Shown here in pieces: positions 1 to 11,061 of a stretch of 64,000 nt of DNA. Under the pieces are notes generated by a model. That model was given only the letters and a program-made list of their open reading frames with translations, was not told the origin of the DNA and ran no database searches. The DNA comes from Hemileia vastatrix (taxonomy: Eukaryota; Basidiomycota; Pucciniomycetes; Pucciniales; Zaghouaniaceae). The stretch covers positions 8,823,998 to 8,887,997 of the forward strand of contig JASXTE010000017.1 of assembly GCA_030280995.1 (NCBI GenBank). The letters are read 5' to 3'. Both the position numbers and the translations under genes were made by a program. Each line of letters opens with the position of its first letter. Position 1 is the stretch's first letter.

Positions 1-647
1 AGAAAAGGTACCTGAGAATCAATAGAGGGGCTTACCAAGGCTTGCTGGTTATGACCATATTTGGCTTCCTTCTTCTTCTGCCTCCTTGATAGGGGTGAGA
101 GGGGTTGGGGTTTACCTGGGTGGGTCTTGACGGACCTGCCTGAGTCAACTGATGTTGATTTTGAGGCAGATTGTCCCACTGGGTGTTCAACCAGTCCCAG
201 TGCCACTCTGACACTTCCACCTTCTCCTCCTGGGACTGGGGAGCCAATTGTTGTTGATTCTTGGGGGGAAGAGGTTTCTTCTTCTCTTGCAGAAGGGTAT
301 CTATTTTTCTTACCTTCTCCTCCAGAGCATTTACCCTTGCCTTTATTTTCAAATTTTCTGCCCTTAACTCCTTTATGTGAGATGACAGGTGCTTTACTTG
401 TTGGGGCAGTGGCATCTTTTTTATTTTGAAGCCTTTTGGAAGTTCTTCTTGAGGGTCTACCACGGGCTTCTGATCCTGAGGTTTGTCTAGGACTTCCACT
501 TCTTCCATCTCCACATCCTGCTTTATGCAAGGATTTATTAATCTGAGAAATTTTTCTTGTTAAAGGAGAACTTACAGAAGTAGGCTCATCATAGTCAATC
601 AAGTCAAGTTCTTCTTCACGTGCACCAGAGATACTTTTGTCATTCAT
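1..647 (-). CDS. Gag-like ORF (frame 1), partial, runs off the window
   Basis: An open frame starts at the ATG at 647 and has no stop before the window edge (at least 215 codons). The N terminus is acidic (EEELDLIDYDEP); the rest is basic and low complexity, rich in Ser, Gly, Lys, Arg and Pro. I call it gag-like because a related ORF at 12455-13030 sits about 500 bp inside an LTR in the same orientation, where gag belongs. From about 514 downward the same DNA also encodes a coiled-coil ORF one base out of phase. A donor-like GTAAGC at 35-30 on the minus strand falls where that second frame stops, so the gene may continue in a further exon outside the window. Function beyond a structural retroelement protein is not established. 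Confidence 0.45.
   Translation of the reverse strand, partial: MNDKSISGAREEELDLIDYDEPTSVSSPLTRKISQINKSLHKAGCGDGRSGSPRQTSGSEARGRPSRRTSKRLQNKKDATAPTSKAPVISHKGVKGRKFENKGKGKCSGGEGKKNRYPSAREEETSSPQESTTIGSPVPGGEGGSVRVALGLVEHPVGQSASKSTSVDSGRSVKTHPGKPQPLSPLSRRQKKKEAKYGHNQQALVSPSIDSQVPF
32..514 (-). CDS. Coiled-coil gag-like ORF (frame 2), overlaps frame 1
   Basis: This 160-codon frame has the more protein-like composition of the two overlapping frames. Residues about 35-75 form a heptad-patterned coiled coil (HLSSHIKELRAENLKIKARV), followed by a Gln/Pro linker, a Trp-rich motif WHWDWLNTQW near residue 105 and a basic tail with five Arg or Lys in a row. The same order (IKK-P-LQ, coiled coil, WKWDWFHQQW, basic tail) occurs in the ORF at 12490-13005. 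The frame is open upstream of its own ATG for about 20 codons, so translation could enter it by a +1 shift from frame 1. Oligomerisation through the coiled coil is a plausible gag role, but this is inference. Confidence 0.5.
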   Translation of the reverse strand: MEMEEVEVLDKPQDQKPVVDPQEELPKGFKIKKMPLPQQVKHLSSHIKELRAENLKIKARVNALEEKVRKIDTLLQEKKKPLPPKNQQQLAPQSQEEKVEVSEWHWDWLNTQWDNLPQNQHQLTQAGPSRPTQVNPNPSHPYQGGRRRRKPNMVITSKPW

Positions 648-689
648 TTTAATTTTTTACTGAAATGAAGAAAAAGACAATAGATATAT

Positions 690-1110
690 TAGTTTTTTAT
701 TTTTAATTTTTTATTTAACAGAAATAAAATAAAAATAATAATAATAAAATTTTTTAGGATAAAAATCAACTAAATAAAATTAATTTATTAATTCAAAAAT
801 AATTTAAAACCAGGATTATAATATAATCAACTGAAGAAATAAATTAAAATTAAATAATAATAATTATTTTCAGGATTTAAATCAACTAAATAATTACCAG
901 GACTTAATATCAACTGAAGTAATCAAATATGAGTTTTATTAATTAAAAAAAAATTATTGAACTACCAGGACTTAAGGTCAACTGAAGTAATTAAATATGA
1001 ATTATTTATTAATTAAAAAAAAATATTATTTTCAGGACAATTTGTCAACTGGAACAATAAAAAATTTTAATTTAATCAGGACAAATTTCAACTGAAAAAA
1101 TTATAATAAT
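690..1110 (-). repeat. AT-rich retroelement leader with about seven copies of a CAGTTGA-N-AAGTCCTGG motif
   Basis: Read on the minus strand, the region upstream of the gag-like start carries a motif of the form CAGTTGA, 5-9 bases, AAGTCCTGG or a close variant. It recurs roughly every 60-70 bp, separated by A/T-only spacers. The two best copies, at about 895-920 and 966-990, are near identical. The motif resembles the one repeated in gypsy-1 and gypsy-3 on the plus strand. No coding potential is seen. Confidence 0.55.
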
Positions 1111-1385
1111 TAATATTAAAATATAATTATTTTATTACTTCTGGGACTAAGAACACTTATTGCTCTATTATGGTCAACCAGGAAAAATAAAAAAAAATAT
1201 AATAAGAAAAATAAATTCCAAATTACCAGACACCTCCCCCTGTAAAATGAGCAAATTAATGCCACTACAGAGTGCTGAGTAAAAGGAAATACGTAGCAAA
1301 TGAAGAGTGAAGAGTAACCCACAAATAGTAATATCAATAATTACCACAATATATAGGGCGTTTAGTCAGTATATGAACCTAAGTT

Positions 1386-1661
1386 TTGGAGCGCGGTTCA
1401 ATTCCCATTCGCAGCAAAAACTTTTGTCACGTGACGTATGACGTTCGTTGTTTTCTCGCCTCTCTTGTCCTTTACAGGTACTTGTACACCAATGGTCCCT
1501 TCGATTACGCCTCAATTAACGTTGCGCCATCAAAATTTCGGAAAGGTTCCCAATTTTCAAGGTCCCCTTTTGGTCTAGAAGATTTGTTACGGGGTTTATA
1601 CAAGGATTATAAGGATTATAATGGTTTCTCAACGGTGGTACGTATTTCTTTATCAGAATGA
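1386..1661 (+). CDS. Unrecognised ORF, doubtful
   Basis: A 91-codon open frame with a less A/T-rich composition than its surroundings. The middle part (TNGPFDYASINVAP, then GLEDLLRGLYKDYKDY) does not look like low-complexity translation, and a TTTACAG at about 1473-1479 could be a splice acceptor, so this may be an exon fragment. No domain was recognised and there is no related copy in the window. It may equally be chance. Confidence 0.2.
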   Translation: MERGSIPIRSKNFCHVTYDVRCFLASLVLYRYLYTNGPFDYASINVAPSKFRKGSQFSRSPFGLEDLLRGLYKDYKDYNGFSTVVRISLSE

Positions 1662-2330
1662 TTCATTTACTCAAATAAAAGAGGTAGATTTAAAATATTA
1701 ATATAATTTATAGATCAGAGTTACGTTATTGTAAGTACTAATGATATAAAATATAAGAATAAGTTTGATATTGTAATTGTAATAATAAAAGATGTAGTAA
1801 AGGAATGAAGAGAAAGCACAAAAAGAGAGGGCCTTTTATATGCAGAATGTGAAAAAACAAAATACGGGATTAACATCTCCTAATACAAGATTATGAGAGG
1901 GAAAAGTTAAATAAAAGATAGTATGTGAAATAATAGAATCTATACTAAATGGAGCGTCAAGGAAAATATCAGTATTATTTGAAATAAAACTTAAGTTCTC
2001 TTGATTGTCACATTTAATACTAAACATTTGATTTTAAAATGTAGATTCAACGGTATTTACAATTCTTAATAAAAGAATTTGAATTTTTTAGAATTTTTAA
2101 TTATATTTTAATACTCATTTTATTCCTACTCCTCTGTATGATTGATCACCGGTGTTAGGGAATAAAATATGTATGGGACAGGGACTTATTATTATTTATT
2201 AATTATCTATCTTTCTTAATGTACTTAACTATTTTTTTAAGTAATGCATAAGTAGATTAAATAATAAATTAATTTATTAATAAGTATTAAAAAGGCGTGG
2301 CTTCACTTCAGTAAGATAATCAAGTATTTT
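1662..2330. other. AT-rich intergenic stretch, nothing recognised
   Basis: A/T-rich DNA with short direct repeats such as repeated AAGGATTATA near 1600-1620 and runs of TTATTAAT. No gene, LTR boundary or inverted repeat could be supported. Confidence 0.5.
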
Positions 2331-2380
2331 ACTGGGTGAGTCTTGTAGCCTGGCTGACAAGCCCTCTCCAGCCACACCCT

Positions 2381-2956
2381 GGGTCAGATAGACCATAGTA
2401 CTTTGATACTATGGTCCATCTTCCCAAGGGGGAATAGGAGAAGGCTGGTCACGTGCAGCAAAGAGTCGCAGCAACAGTTCGCTGCACGTGACAGCGCCTT
2501 CTCCCTGGCTATGGTCAGATAGACCATAAATTAATGTTATGGTCTATCTGACCAAGCCAAGGCAAGGAAAAAAAAGGTCACGTACAGCAAAGTATTGCTG
2601 CGATACTTTGCTGCACGTGAAAAGTAATGGTTTAGATGGCCAGGTCAAATGGACCATATCATAAAACAGATAATGTTCATTTGACCCAGCCTTTGGTGGC
2701 TAGCTGCTGGTCACATGCAGAAAAGTGTTGCAGCGATACTTTTCTACACGTGACTAAGTAACAGGCACCAATCCTGACTAAAAATGAGCCATAAGAAATT
2801 GAATGTTTGATTAATATAGCAAAAATATGTGAGTTAAAATACTGTGGTCCCATGAAAATAAAAATAATTGTGGGATTTTTTTTCATGGGATCAGAGAATG
2901 TGAGTTTAAAAAAAGGTTCAATGAACCATAATTTAAACATTATGGTCCATCAAACC
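2381..2956. repeat. Satellite of alternating hairpins (about 131-bp period)
   Basis: Two kinds of near-perfect palindrome alternate. Type A (arms GGTCAGATAGACCATA and complement) lies at 2381-2425, 2513-2553, 2643-2686 and, degenerate, 2915-2956. Type B (arms TCACGTGCAGCAAAG and complement) lies at 2447-2492, 2576-2620 and 2709-2754. A further hairpin (arms TCCCATGAAAA) at 2846-2892 sits where a fourth B would be expected. Successive A copies are 132 and 130 bp apart and B copies 129 and 133 bp apart. Arms stay complementary although copies differ, so the hairpin seems to be the conserved property. Loops are 3-12 bases. Confidence 0.85.
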
Positions 2957-3006
2957 ATGAATAAGGGAACTGGGACAGGTGATGACTTTGGAATAAGTAT
3001 ATAGGT

Positions 3007-3230
3007 AATTCTTTTTTCAATGTGAAAAGTGAGTAATTGGGGAGTTTCATAGGACTAAATCAACAAAAAATTTATTTTTTTCAACTACATTTTACTACAT
3101 ATTTGATGGGAAATATGTAGTAATTCTTTTTTTCAATGTGAAAAGTGAGTAATTGGGGAGTTTCATAGGACTAAATCAACAAAAAAATTATTTTTTTCAA
3201 CTACATTTTACTACATATTTGATGGGAAAT
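3007..3230. repeat. 115-bp tandem duplication, two copies
   Basis: The block starting ATTCTTTTTTCAATGTG at 3007 is repeated from 3122 with only one- or two-base differences, ending in TTTGATGGGAAATA each time. The near identity suggests a recent duplication. It is noncoding. Confidence 0.9.
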
Positions 3231-3387
3231 AACATATATATAAATTTGTGACTGGCAACATGGAGAGAGAGAGAAAAAAAGTAAGCAGAGATTAAACATA
3301 ATATTTATATAAGGTTATGGATTTTAAGTTTATGGAATTGAGAAAGGTTTTTATGATGGGTTTAACAGAATTTTACTAGAGAGAAAC

Positions 3388-3499
3388 ACCTTTGCGCAGC
3401 CTTTCCTGGCACTTTTTAAGCCCCTTTTCCACCCCCAGTCAGCCCCAGGGGGGCCCCACTGAGGGTGACAGAGAGGGCTAAAGGGGGGCTTCGAAGGTT
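3388..3499. repeat. GC-rich imperfect inverted repeat
   Basis: The arms AAGCCCCTTTTCC (3418-3430) and TAAAGGGGGGCTT (3479-3491) pair. They flank a G/C-rich centre (CCCCCAGTCAGCCCC against GGGGGGCCCCACTGAGGG), and an outer CCTT/AAGG pair extends the stem. It stands out sharply from about 70 percent A/T surroundings. Function unknown. Confidence 0.6.
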
Positions 3500-4285
3500 T
3501 AAAATAAGTGATTCAAAGGGGTAAGTCAGAGGTAATGAAGGTAAAATTAAAAATATACTGCTCTTAAAATATAAAATAATAAAATTTTTTTTTTGGTTTT
3601 TATAAAATTAAGTTTTTTATGTCAAATTTTTTGTATAATTTTTTGGTGTTGAAGATAGCAATTTTCAAGATTCCCAATATCAAGGTAAATATAAATTCCT
3701 TAAAATTTCATTGGGAAATTGAAAGCTGTTTTTGAATTTCAATAAGCTATTTCATAAGGTAAAATTTAATCAAATGTACTAAAATATATTGTGATATTAT
3801 TCTATACACTGAACACATCTAGCCTTGAAATCTAAAACCATTTCTAGGAAACAGGTTCTTAGAATGTTGCAATCTGATTATTCAAGTGAAATATGAAAAA
3901 ATATAATCATTATTAATTTATGTAAGAAGCTGTAAGCTAAAGTAAATGTAGGCAAATCAGTATTATTTAATTATTGATCTCTCAAACTATATTTGATGAC
4001 CTTTTTTTACAAAATATGAATTTAATTTATTAAATGCACCTCCAAAAAATTAAAAATAAAGTTCCTTGAAAGTTTTTACTATTTAAAAATGTAGATTTAT
4101 TATGTAGTACATGTAGTTTTTATATATAATTGAAGGATTTACATTATTAATTTAGCCCTTTATACTTTTGCATTAAATTAAAACACTTCCAAACAAAAAA
4201 GTCCCTTTGTTCCCAAAATATCAAGTCCTATATATAGGTCTCTGCTTTCTCAAAAAATTGTCCCATCTTTTATTTCTTTACCATC
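3500..4285. other. AT-rich spacer, no gene recognised
   Basis: No open frame of interest and no boundary repeat seen. It precedes the SNF2-like gene and would hold its promoter, but no specific element can be supported. Confidence 0.5.
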
Positions 4286-6521
4286 ATGGATGTTTCTACT
4301 ATCAAACCCATTTTTATTGGCATCTTGAGGTCCTACACCACAACTAGTCACAATACAGCTTCAGTTCAGAAACAGCATGTTTCTATTTATTTATCTAAAA
4401 CTGAAAATATTATCAAAATATTTTCACAGAAGCCAAAGTTTTGTGTGGGAAATCTTATCTCTACACATGCAAAGGTGCTCTACACTCTTCTTGGAAAACC
4501 ATCCTCCTCAATAACTATCGCTCCAGTTGGTGGTTGGACGCCTGGTCAAGAAACACCTCTTCTACTCATTTAGACTCTTCTTGTTCCTCACCTAGATCTC
4601 ACCCTTCCTCCAACAATCAATATATTAATTTTCTGTTTACCGGCACATATTTCTTCCCTCTACACCTTCCTTCTTCCTATCAAAAAGGATATTTCTGAAC
4701 CAACTAACTATACACCCTCTCTTCACTTGGGCTGTGAAGTTCAATATCCGTTTTCAACTCAGCTTGACGGCTCACTCATTCACATACAGGAACTCCTCTC
4801 CATCAAATTCAGTCACCCAGCTTCTATGGCTCAACCCCAACATTTGAAAACACACCTTTTACCCCATCAAAGCCAGGCTCTTACATTTATGCTACTTCAG
4901 AAAAGGCGTACTAAAGCATATTTATGGAGGTGCTGTGGAGATTTGACTTGGGAAAATGAATTGATTGGAAGAGTTACTAACACATTTCTGAAATCAATTC
5001 TATTAGCAGATGACATAGGCCTTTGGAAGACAGTGTCAACAATTGCTCTGATTGTTAGTACTTTAAATGAAGCTGCTGAATTTTCACGTCTTCAAAACCC
5101 TTCATCAAGCACAAAGAAGGTGAAGGCAACACTCATAGTGGTACCCTCAACTTTATTGAAACAATGGGAACACAAAATTTTACAACATACTGATCCTGAT
5201 TTGATGATTAAAGTGATTATTCATCATGGAAAGGGCAGAAGTGAAAATTTCATAAGCTTTTATGAGGCTGACATTGTCTTAACATCATATCATATAATGA
5301 TAAATGATTTAGGAAGTTTAGAAAAGGAAGGTTTGTTCCATGTTCGATGGTTTCGTGTGATTCTGGATGAAGCACAGTAAGTTTTTAATCACTATTGACT
5401 TAATAAATTTGATTCATTTTCCTATAGTCAGATACGTGATCCATCTTCAAAGTCCTCCATATCTGTTACTGCACTAAAGACATCTCGCCGTCTTAGTCTA
5501 ACTGGAACTCCCATCCAGAACAAAGTCCAAGATTTATTTCCCATCTTTCAATTTTTACGTCTTGAGCCACTATCAACCTCTGAAGGATGTAATAAATATG
5601 TTGGAACTCAAGCAAAGAAAGGCCAATTTACCGATGTCAAAAAGATTATTCAAAACGTCTTAGGGACATAATGATTTGAAGGACAAAGAATTCTATATGT
5701 CTGGATCAGGGGGATGTTAACTTCATAAATAGAGTGAAATATCAAAACTTCATTATCAATTTGACAGTTCAACTTTCAAAAATGTACATCATGCGGCATA
5801 ATACCTTATTCAAGCAGCTCAACATGGATGAAAACAGCTTACCTGCTAGAGATCCTTCTGGAATAGTGGCTCTATCAGCATTGCGAAGTTTCTGCAATCA
5901 CCCTCAGTTCCCACACAATTCAGAAATATCTGTGGTGGAAGAAATGGACTGGAAGGAGAGTCCAAAATTTGTCCACCTGGTCAACTTCCTTCTCAAATTA
6001 TACTCTATTGAAAAAGAAATGAAATGTGTCATTTTCTCTGAGTGGACTGACACACTCAAATTGTAAGTTTTTCTTTCAATGAAAAAATATTAAAACTAAC
6101 CTTCAAAATAATAGAATTTCATTTGCTCTTTCTGAGTACAATATCCTAAATCTCATATTTGATGGTTCACTTGACATTAGTGCACGGGAAATTTTCCTCC
6201 AGTCATTCTCTACCATTGATTCCAGTATTCTTTTGGTGTCTTTGAAGGCTGGAGGAGAAGGTGTTAATCTGACAATGGCATCACATGTTTTCTTAATTGT
6301 AAGATTTCAATTTCTCAAATTATGATTAATCTAACTTTTATTTTTAGGAACCTTACTGGAACCCTTTGATGGAGAAACAAGCCATTGACAGAGTTTGCAG
6401 GATAGGTCAAACTAGAGAGGTCCATGTTTACAGATATATTGTTGCCTCTAAAATAGAAGAAAACATTACACGAGTGGGTAATTTTCCAAGAATCTTTATC
6501 AATATTATTACTCAATAATTT
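4286..6521 (+). pseudogene. SNF2/RAD16-like helicase gene, decayed, with introns
   Basis: The frame from the ATG at 4286 runs to 5376 with one in-frame TAG (4571-4573). Motifs in order: LLPHQSQALTFML; a Walker A region SILLADDIGLWKTVSTIALI, where the family has GLGKT, so Gly is replaced by Trp; LIVVPSTLLKQWE; ILDEA. Removing a 51-bp intron (5377-5427) yields DEAH followed by QIRD, then LSLTGTPIQN. A frame-shifted part follows (5734-6062, with LRSFCNHPQFP and IFSEWTDTLKL). Introns at 6063-6114 and 6300-6348 lead to LVSLKAGGEGVNL and to EPYWNPLMEKQAIDRVCRIGQT, the C-terminal helicase motifs. Intact relatives use ATP to remodel DNA-protein complexes in the nucleus. Stop, frameshift and altered Walker A argue this copy is dead. 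It precedes a transposase gene and may be transposon cargo. Confidence 0.8.
5377..5427 (+). other. Intron in the SNF2-like gene
   Basis: Donor GTAAGT and acceptor CCTATAG bound a 51-bp intron. Splicing turns DEAQ-stop into the family-typical DEAH box and keeps the downstream frame through TGTPIQN, which is strong internal support. Confidence 0.85.
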
Positions 6522-6888
6522 AAAATTTTAGATTCAATCAAAAAAACTGTACTTGGCTGAGTAAGCTATTTTCATTTTCAACTGTGATTCTTTGAGACTG
6601 AATTTGAAATACTTTTAGCTTGGCTGTTCCTGAGAGCAGCATCTAGATGGGCGAAAATATCTTCATAATCATCTTGTAATTACATGTAATTTTAATAGAA
6701 ATTTCGATTTTCTTAGTTTGATTAAAAAATGTTTTTAGGTTCAAAAGTACACAAAGGAAAAAAAATTATTAGGTCCTTTCAAAGTTATTAACAAGGGGAA
6801 AATGTTAAAATTTGATATATAAGGTGTACTTATCCTCTCTTTTCCCCCATTTCCCCTGATTTGTACATATTTTTAATTACCACAAACA

Positions 6889-7974
6889 ATGTCTTCATGT
6901 AAGTTTCCTATTCAATAGGCTATAATTTTTTCACTAATGTAAAATTTTAGATTCTAATTTAATACCAGCAACAGGTTTCAAAAGCTCTAGGGCATTCAAT
7001 AGAATTCTTGCTGAAATAGGTGTTCCCAACTCCAAGGCTACCTCAACAGCTTCTATAATTGATTTTATAAAGCTTATCCTTGGGAAATGCAAGAAAGAAT
7101 ATACTTATCCATCTTCTCCAACTGTTTCTGAAATCTCTTCTCTTGTCAATCCTTTACCTTCTACTTCCCTTCCAACAATATCCGAAGCAGCTGAAACCAT
7201 GGAGGAACTGCAGTTATTTCCCTCTGGGCAGCAAAAAACAATTCCACTTGTTTTTCATCATATTTGTCATAAGGATTCTAAAGCAGTTGGAATACCTCGA
7301 CTATGCTTTTCTATGAATTATGACACAGAATGGAATCAACTGTTTATCTCTCATCTGACAAAGCACTATTGCTATGCCTTCAAAAACCAGGCATTTTGAT
7401 ATTATGTCTTTGATCATAATGAATACCAAGAGGATTTTTTGCCACTCATAATAAAACAATGGCTCTGTACCCAACAGGGACAGTCCAGATCAACCCCAAT
7501 TTTCTGTCCTGGAAAAAAAATAAGGAAACTAGAAGAAAAGTGAGTCAAGTTTTTTTTACCAGAGGAATTTTCATTGAAACTCTGCTTCCAGTTACAAAAA
7601 TCTTAATATCTGTACCAGATCAAGAATATCTCTTCTTATTTGATAACCCAAATTATCACTCTGACACTGAGCAGGATGACGAAGGAAATCTTTGGAAGAG
7701 AAAATTGAAATGGCGATCAGATGAACTTTCCAATTTTTATTCCCAGATTGATCAGATTACTTTGAATAAGTTAAGAAGAACCAGAAAATGTAAATCTTTG
7801 TATAAACATGTTGTTTCACTTAGAAAAGAATCATCCATTATGTCAGAAACATCATCTTGTCCAAGTAATCTTCCACTGTGTTGCTATAATACTGATTCAT
7901 TAACTACATCACAGTTTTTATTGCTATGCAGGAATCAATCCTTTAAAATACCCTCTCTTTTACATTTGTTATAA
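6889..7974 (+). pseudogene. Unrecognised gene between the helicase and transposase genes
   Basis: An ATG at 6889, a 10-base first exon and an intron at 6899-6950 (GTAAGT to TTTTAG) join in phase to an open frame ending at 7399 (encoding RAFNRILAEIGVPNSKA and later GIPRLCFSMNYDTEWNQLF). A stop at 7397-7399 is followed by an open stretch to about 7540 in the same frame (YYVFDHNEYQEDFLPLIIKQW). A different frame, 7459-7974, continues with FDNPNYHSDTEQDDEGNLW and a basic segment. This looks like one protein gene with a stop and a frameshift. I recognise no domain. Position between SNF2-like and Tnp2-like genes, all on the plus strand, suggests an accessory gene of the same element. Confidence 0.4.
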
Positions 7975-8779
7975 TATTTATTCTATTATTTATAACCTTT
8001 TTTATTTTAAAATATGTGTACATTCAATAGCAACAAGAAAAATTATTTCACTGTATTAATGAATTTTGAAATTTTTAATTTTATCCATTCACAAGAATTC
8101 CTTGAATGATGAAATTTTTTTTAAAAAAAACGCTGATTATCATTTTTCATAATTGCACCTGAAAGATTACCTTTGAATGGTATAATTTTTAAGTTTTGAC
8201 ATGTCATTGCTTAAATATCATTTTAAATTCATAACTTCTTTCATTTAAATTCTATTCACTCCATAAACGTGATTTTAACAAGAAATTATATGGTTCATTA
8301 TCTATGGTTAAGCTGAATATACAAATATGATTTTTGAACAAAATTTTCCTTTTTAATTTTCCTAAAAATATAAATTACAGTCTTTAAATTTTAAATTATA
8401 ATTCCTTTTTTCATTGGCCAAAATACTCAGAGAATCATGAAGTACAACAAAAATACTCTAATTTTTAAATGAAAAAAGTTTAGTATCTTGTCAACCATTT
8501 CCTATACATGTATGTTCAATATCCCTGATTGATTATGGTACAGAATTTTTTACTTGTATCTGTATCTTCTACCATGCAGTTCATGCAATTTCATGCTCCT
8601 ACACCTTTAATATTAAACCCATGAAACTTGAAAAAAAAATTAATTCAATTTAGTATATTATTCAAATTGAATAATCAGTTATGATACATATTTTGGAATG
8701 GAATACATCAAATTTCATTTCCCCCTTGTTCCTCTATCACCACCATCCTAAGTATTATATTTTTATAAGCCATTTAAAA
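7975..8779. other. AT-rich spacer
   Basis: Runs of A/T with no supported gene. It contains the region upstream of the transposase start; no promoter element can be singled out. Confidence 0.5.
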
Positions 8780-9440
8780 ATGCCAACTAAGTACAAGATT
8801 TGCATTTGCTCTGAACTTGGCTGTTATAAAAAGACATTTACTAATCCTAATGGTGAAATTGAAAGAGTTGTTTCAATGTCTTCTACAACATTTTATAAAC
8901 ATCAACAAAAAATTTTACTCTTTAAAAAAATCAAGAAAGAAAATCACCAACAATTTCCAACATTCCATCCTCTCTTCCTTCAACCTCCCATCCTGAAGTA
9001 ACTTTGAGTTCACGTCCAATTGCCAGCACTTCACAAAAAAGAGTCACCCTATCAGAAGAGGTATGCAATTGAATTATTCTCTAATTTTATATCATTTCTA
9101 ACCACCAAAAGAATTTTTATCATCCTAGCCAACCCACCAACCCATTCTAACACCTGATACTTTGAATACCGACTCAACTACCCCTATTTTAAGAAAATCT
9201 AATATCTCAAAATCATCTAGTTTTTCGAACTTGAATTTCACACGTGTTGATTCCTCTGATTTTTCTCCACCTGCTCTTGCCCATCTCTCACCTTATATTT
9301 TCTTTGCCCTCATTGAAATCGCTCATGGCCACTTGGTACAAAACCTATCTAGGGACCAAATTGAAGTAAGAATTAAAGCTGAATTTTTCAAAATTCAACT
9401 AATTTCCAGAAGTTTTGGAAATCCTGCTAGTTTTGAATGA
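8780..9440 (+). pseudogene. CACTA (Tnp2) transposase, N-terminal exons
   Basis: The ATG at 8780 begins MPTKYKICICSELGCYKKTF, a short Cys-rich start (CxCxxxxxC) typical of basidiomycete Tnp2 proteins, followed by a Ser/His region. A donor GTATGC at about 9060 and a second open stretch at 9162-9440 (TNTDSTTPILRKSN, then LSPYIFFALIEIAHGHLV) continue it. Beyond 9440 the frame shifts: coding continues to about 9629 in pieces that include LLCCPNCFHQPF, the usual Cys-rich box before the catalytic domain. Splits by frameshift and stops (including one at about 9585) mark it as decayed. Confidence 0.65.
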
Positions 9441-9629
9441 GAATCTCAATTACTTCCGCACAATATATACACTATTATCCAGAGACTTAATCTCAAAGCC
9501 CCTTTAAAAATGTTACTCTGTTGTCCGAATTGCTTTCATCAACCTTTCAAATCAGTCAATGAGTACAACTATGATCATGGTCACTGAAAACAACTTCTAC
9601 TAAATCCCATTCCTAAGAAGGATGAAGAT

Positions 9630-10835
9630 TTGCTGATATGCAGCTACCCCTTGTTCAAAGTGAAAAATAATAAATCCTTACCAGCACAAACTTATACAAC
9701 TCAGTCCCTTATATCTTGGCTTGCACGTCTTCTACTTCTTCCTGGATTTGAGGATGATCTCGACACTTCTTTGAGAAGACCATGGCAGACACGTGGAAAA
9801 ATGTGTGACATATGGGATGGGTCAGTGTGGAAAGAATTTAAAGATTCTAGTGGAGGTTATTTTACAAAAAAAAGTGGGAATTTGGTTTTTAGTTTGTATA
9901 TGGATTGGTTTAATCCATTTGGGAACAAAATCAGTGGTCATAATAAGGTATCATTTGGTTCAATCATACTGATTTGTCTCAATCTCCCACCTCATTTACA
10001 ATATAAAAAGCAACATGTCTTTTTGGCCGGAATTACACCTGGGCCTCATGAACCCAGTTTGGACCATTGTAATCACGTTATTACACCACTTTTGGACGAA
10101 CTTCTTTCCTTGTGGAAAGGATGTTTTTTCTCCAAGACTTATAATCACCCAAATGGACAGTTAATCCATGCAGCAATATTTCCTTTGATTGGCGATCTTC
10201 CAGCTATCCAGAAGCTTTCAGGATTTTCCAGCTATAGCTCTAACATCCCATGCCATTTTTGCTACATTTCAAAGGAGGAACTGAAATCTGGCAAAACTCC
10301 TTCTGAATTTCTTTCTCGGACTGATTCTCACCATCGCACATACGCTCTCAAATGGAAAACTGCTTCCAGTGCACAAGAAAGGAAAGAAATCTTGGAGAGT
10401 AAAGGTTTACGATATTCATCACTTCTTCAGCTTCCATATTGGAAACCAATTTCATTTGTTGGAATTGAGTTGATGCACTGCTTACTCCTCGGAATGGCAA
10501 AGGACTTCAGTAAAACGTACCTTCAGATACATGTGGCTGGAGAAAGAATTCAAAAACAAAAGAAAAATAGATCAAAAAGAGGCTTTAATGATTTTGATCC
10601 AAATCATTCCATATCAAGCCAAAATTCATTTTCTAGTGCCTCTAGTAATTTCATATATTTTTTTCAACTGAAAAGAAAAAATCAAAGTCTCCTTCTTACC
10701 CTCATTCATCCTCTCAACCTTCGAGAAAATCTAATAAATCAAAAAGTTCTGTTTGTGTACTTCTACCTCCGCAAAAAATTTTTAAACGTAAACCTTCTCA
10801 TCAAGATAGTTTTCATGAGCAGGTCAAGAAAGTAA
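9630..10835 (+). pseudogene. CACTA (Tnp2) transposase, central catalytic region
   Basis: A 401-codon open stretch holds the family core: ICSYPLFKVKNNKSLPAQTY near the start, LLLLPGFEDDLD, the D-containing motif YMDWFNPFGNK, ILICLNLPPHLQYKKQHVFL, IPGPHEPSLDH-like GITPGPHEPSLD, GDLPAIQKLSGF, the zinc-like CHFCYIS, and GIELMHCLLLGMAKDF. In intact elements the enzyme binds terminal repeats and cuts and pastes the element, leaving 3-bp duplications. The last about 90 codons are low complexity and probably read into a shifted frame. The several CACTA-type MITEs in this window could have used such an enzyme, which is inference. Confidence 0.85.
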
Positions 10836-11061
10836 AAACAGCTGTTCCATCAAAAAGTCACAATCAACTTTCTAAAGATATCTGTTTGGATGAAAATGAT
10901 TCTAGATCCAATTTTTCCAGTTCAAGTAAGTTAAAATGAGCTATTATTAGATGAAAATTGTATCTCAAAATATTTTTGTAGATCACACCTTTCAGAAATA
11001 TTCAGATTTATCAAAACCCAAAGTCACTTTGAAACCAGCACAAAACCCAGATGCATCAACA

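Noticed and set aside
61..429. 122-codon plus-strand ORF
   Set aside because: Reverse-strand shadow of the dual gag frames; no upstream context of its own.
1355..1417. A-box-like TAGTCAGTATATG and B-box-like GGTTCAATTCC suggesting a tRNA gene
   Set aside because: Boxes are about 10 bases too close, no acceptor or T stem pairs; at best a tRNA-derived relic.
2381..2956. CRISPR-like array
   Set aside because: Repeats are palindromes with no unique spacers of constant length, in a eukaryotic repeat context.
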